This document shows positions 54,031 to 54,242 of a stretch of DNA of 54,242 nt, in pieces. Both the position numbers and the translations under genes were made by a program. The first letter of the stretch is position 1, and every line of letters begins with the position of its first letter. The stretch covers positions 1 through 54,242 of the forward strand of contig VGSG01000016.1 of the NCBI GenBank assembly GCA_016875095.1, in the 5' to 3' direction. This DNA is from Deltaproteobacteria bacterium (GTDB lineage Bacteria; Desulfobacterota; Desulfomonilia; Desulfomonilales; Desulfomonilaceae). The notes under the pieces are model-generated. The model worked only from the letters and a program-made list of their open reading frames with translations, ran no database searches and was not told where the DNA came from.

Positions 54031-54242
54031 AGAGCTGGTTGCAAAACCTCTTATGGGCACTAACCGTGCGAAATCGCGCACGATTTAAGTGCTTGTTCTT
54101 TTAGAAGAAGTTGTGTATTTGACTCGCCGGAGGTAAGTCCGGTGAGCAAACGTGTCGTGTATCTGACTGATGAGCAGTGGAAGAAGATTGAGCCTCTCAT
54201 ACCCAAGCCTCCCCCTCGACCGAGGGGAGGCCGTCCCAGGGC
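54031..54242 (+). mobile_element. Left end of an IS5-type insertion sequence (runs off the window)
   Basis: A likely terminal repeat begins near AGAGCTGGTTGCAAAACCTC at 54031-54050, the GGTTGCAAAACC type seen at the ends of several IS5-family elements. The transposase frame starts 111 bp further in. The right end and the target-site duplication are outside the window, so the border is approximate. The stretch 53835-54030 before it has no gene I can support. Confidence 0.6.
54142..54242 (+). CDS. IS5-family transposase, N-terminal part (partial)
   Basis: 33 codons visible, translating to VSKRVVYLTDEQWKKIEPLI and then PKPPPRPRGGRPR. LTDEQWxxIEPLxP and RGGRPR are the N-terminal DNA-binding signature (DUF4096) of IS5/IS1031-type transposases. 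The GTG start has GGAGG 8 nt before it. The rest of the protein, including the DDE catalytic residues, lies beyond the window end. Confidence 0.82.
   Translation, partial: MSKRVVYLTDEQWKKIEPLIPKPPPRPRGGRPR

Overview
The window looks like chromosomal DNA of an anaerobic, fairly GC-rich bacterium of the former Deltaproteobacteria (Desulfobacterota). This is an inference from gene content: a Tat-exported periplasmic [NiFe] hydrogenase, an AhbB-type siroheme decarboxylase beside hemL (the alternative heme route of sulfate reducers), LarB for the nickel-pincer cofactor, a molybdenum hydroxylase, a sigma-54-type pilin promoter and a probable selenoprotein. No rRNA, tRNA, CRISPR array or prophage was found.

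Layout. 0.4-4.2 kb: clpB behind a perfect palindrome, then a YjbQ-family protein and a CBS-pair protein. 4.2-6.6 kb: a candidate small RNA, larB, and a convergent cysteine desulfurase-like gene. 6.9-10.6 kb: a three-subunit molybdenum hydroxylase operon. 10.6-12.1 kb: a second candidate small RNA and a sugar-nucleotide epimerase. 12.4-14.7 kb: a flavin/[2Fe-2S] reductase, an unknown protein and a TSUP-family exporter. 14.8-27.0 kb: a type IV pilin gene flanked by four TMTC-like membrane proteins (GT-C-type membrane domain plus TPRs), three of them in tandem and followed by a histidine kinase. I read this block as a candidate pilin or surface glycosylation locus.

27.1-29.8 kb: yifB/comM and, directly after it, the most striking gene of the window. 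This is a zinc-ribbon/membrane/thioredoxin-like protein whose reading frame is broken only by a TGA at the first redox cysteine position (UxxC). A SECIS-like hairpin lies right behind the TGA, so selenocysteine is the simplest reading. 30-33 kb: small unknown genes, a MITE-like repeat and a membrane-anchored SGNH protein. 33.1-36.0 kb: ruvB and mutL. 36-40 kb: unknown proteins, an L,D-transpeptidase, a cysteine-rich secreted protein and a zinc-ribbon protein. 40.0-42.7 kb: hydrogenase large and small subunits with a strong terminator. 42.9-45.5 kb: hemL-ahbB and a divergent nucleosidase. 46-51.4 kb: a membrane protein, a MurD-like ligase, a Ser/Thr kinase fused to a cyclic-nucleotide-binding domain, methionine aminopeptidase and endonuclease IV. 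51.6-54.2 kb: another large membrane protein, a small cysteine-rich secreted protein and the left end of an IS5-type insertion sequence that leaves the window.

Dispersed palindromic repeats occur between genes and, unusually, three different ones lie in frame inside one of the TPR genes. All calls come from reading the sequence; no database search was run.
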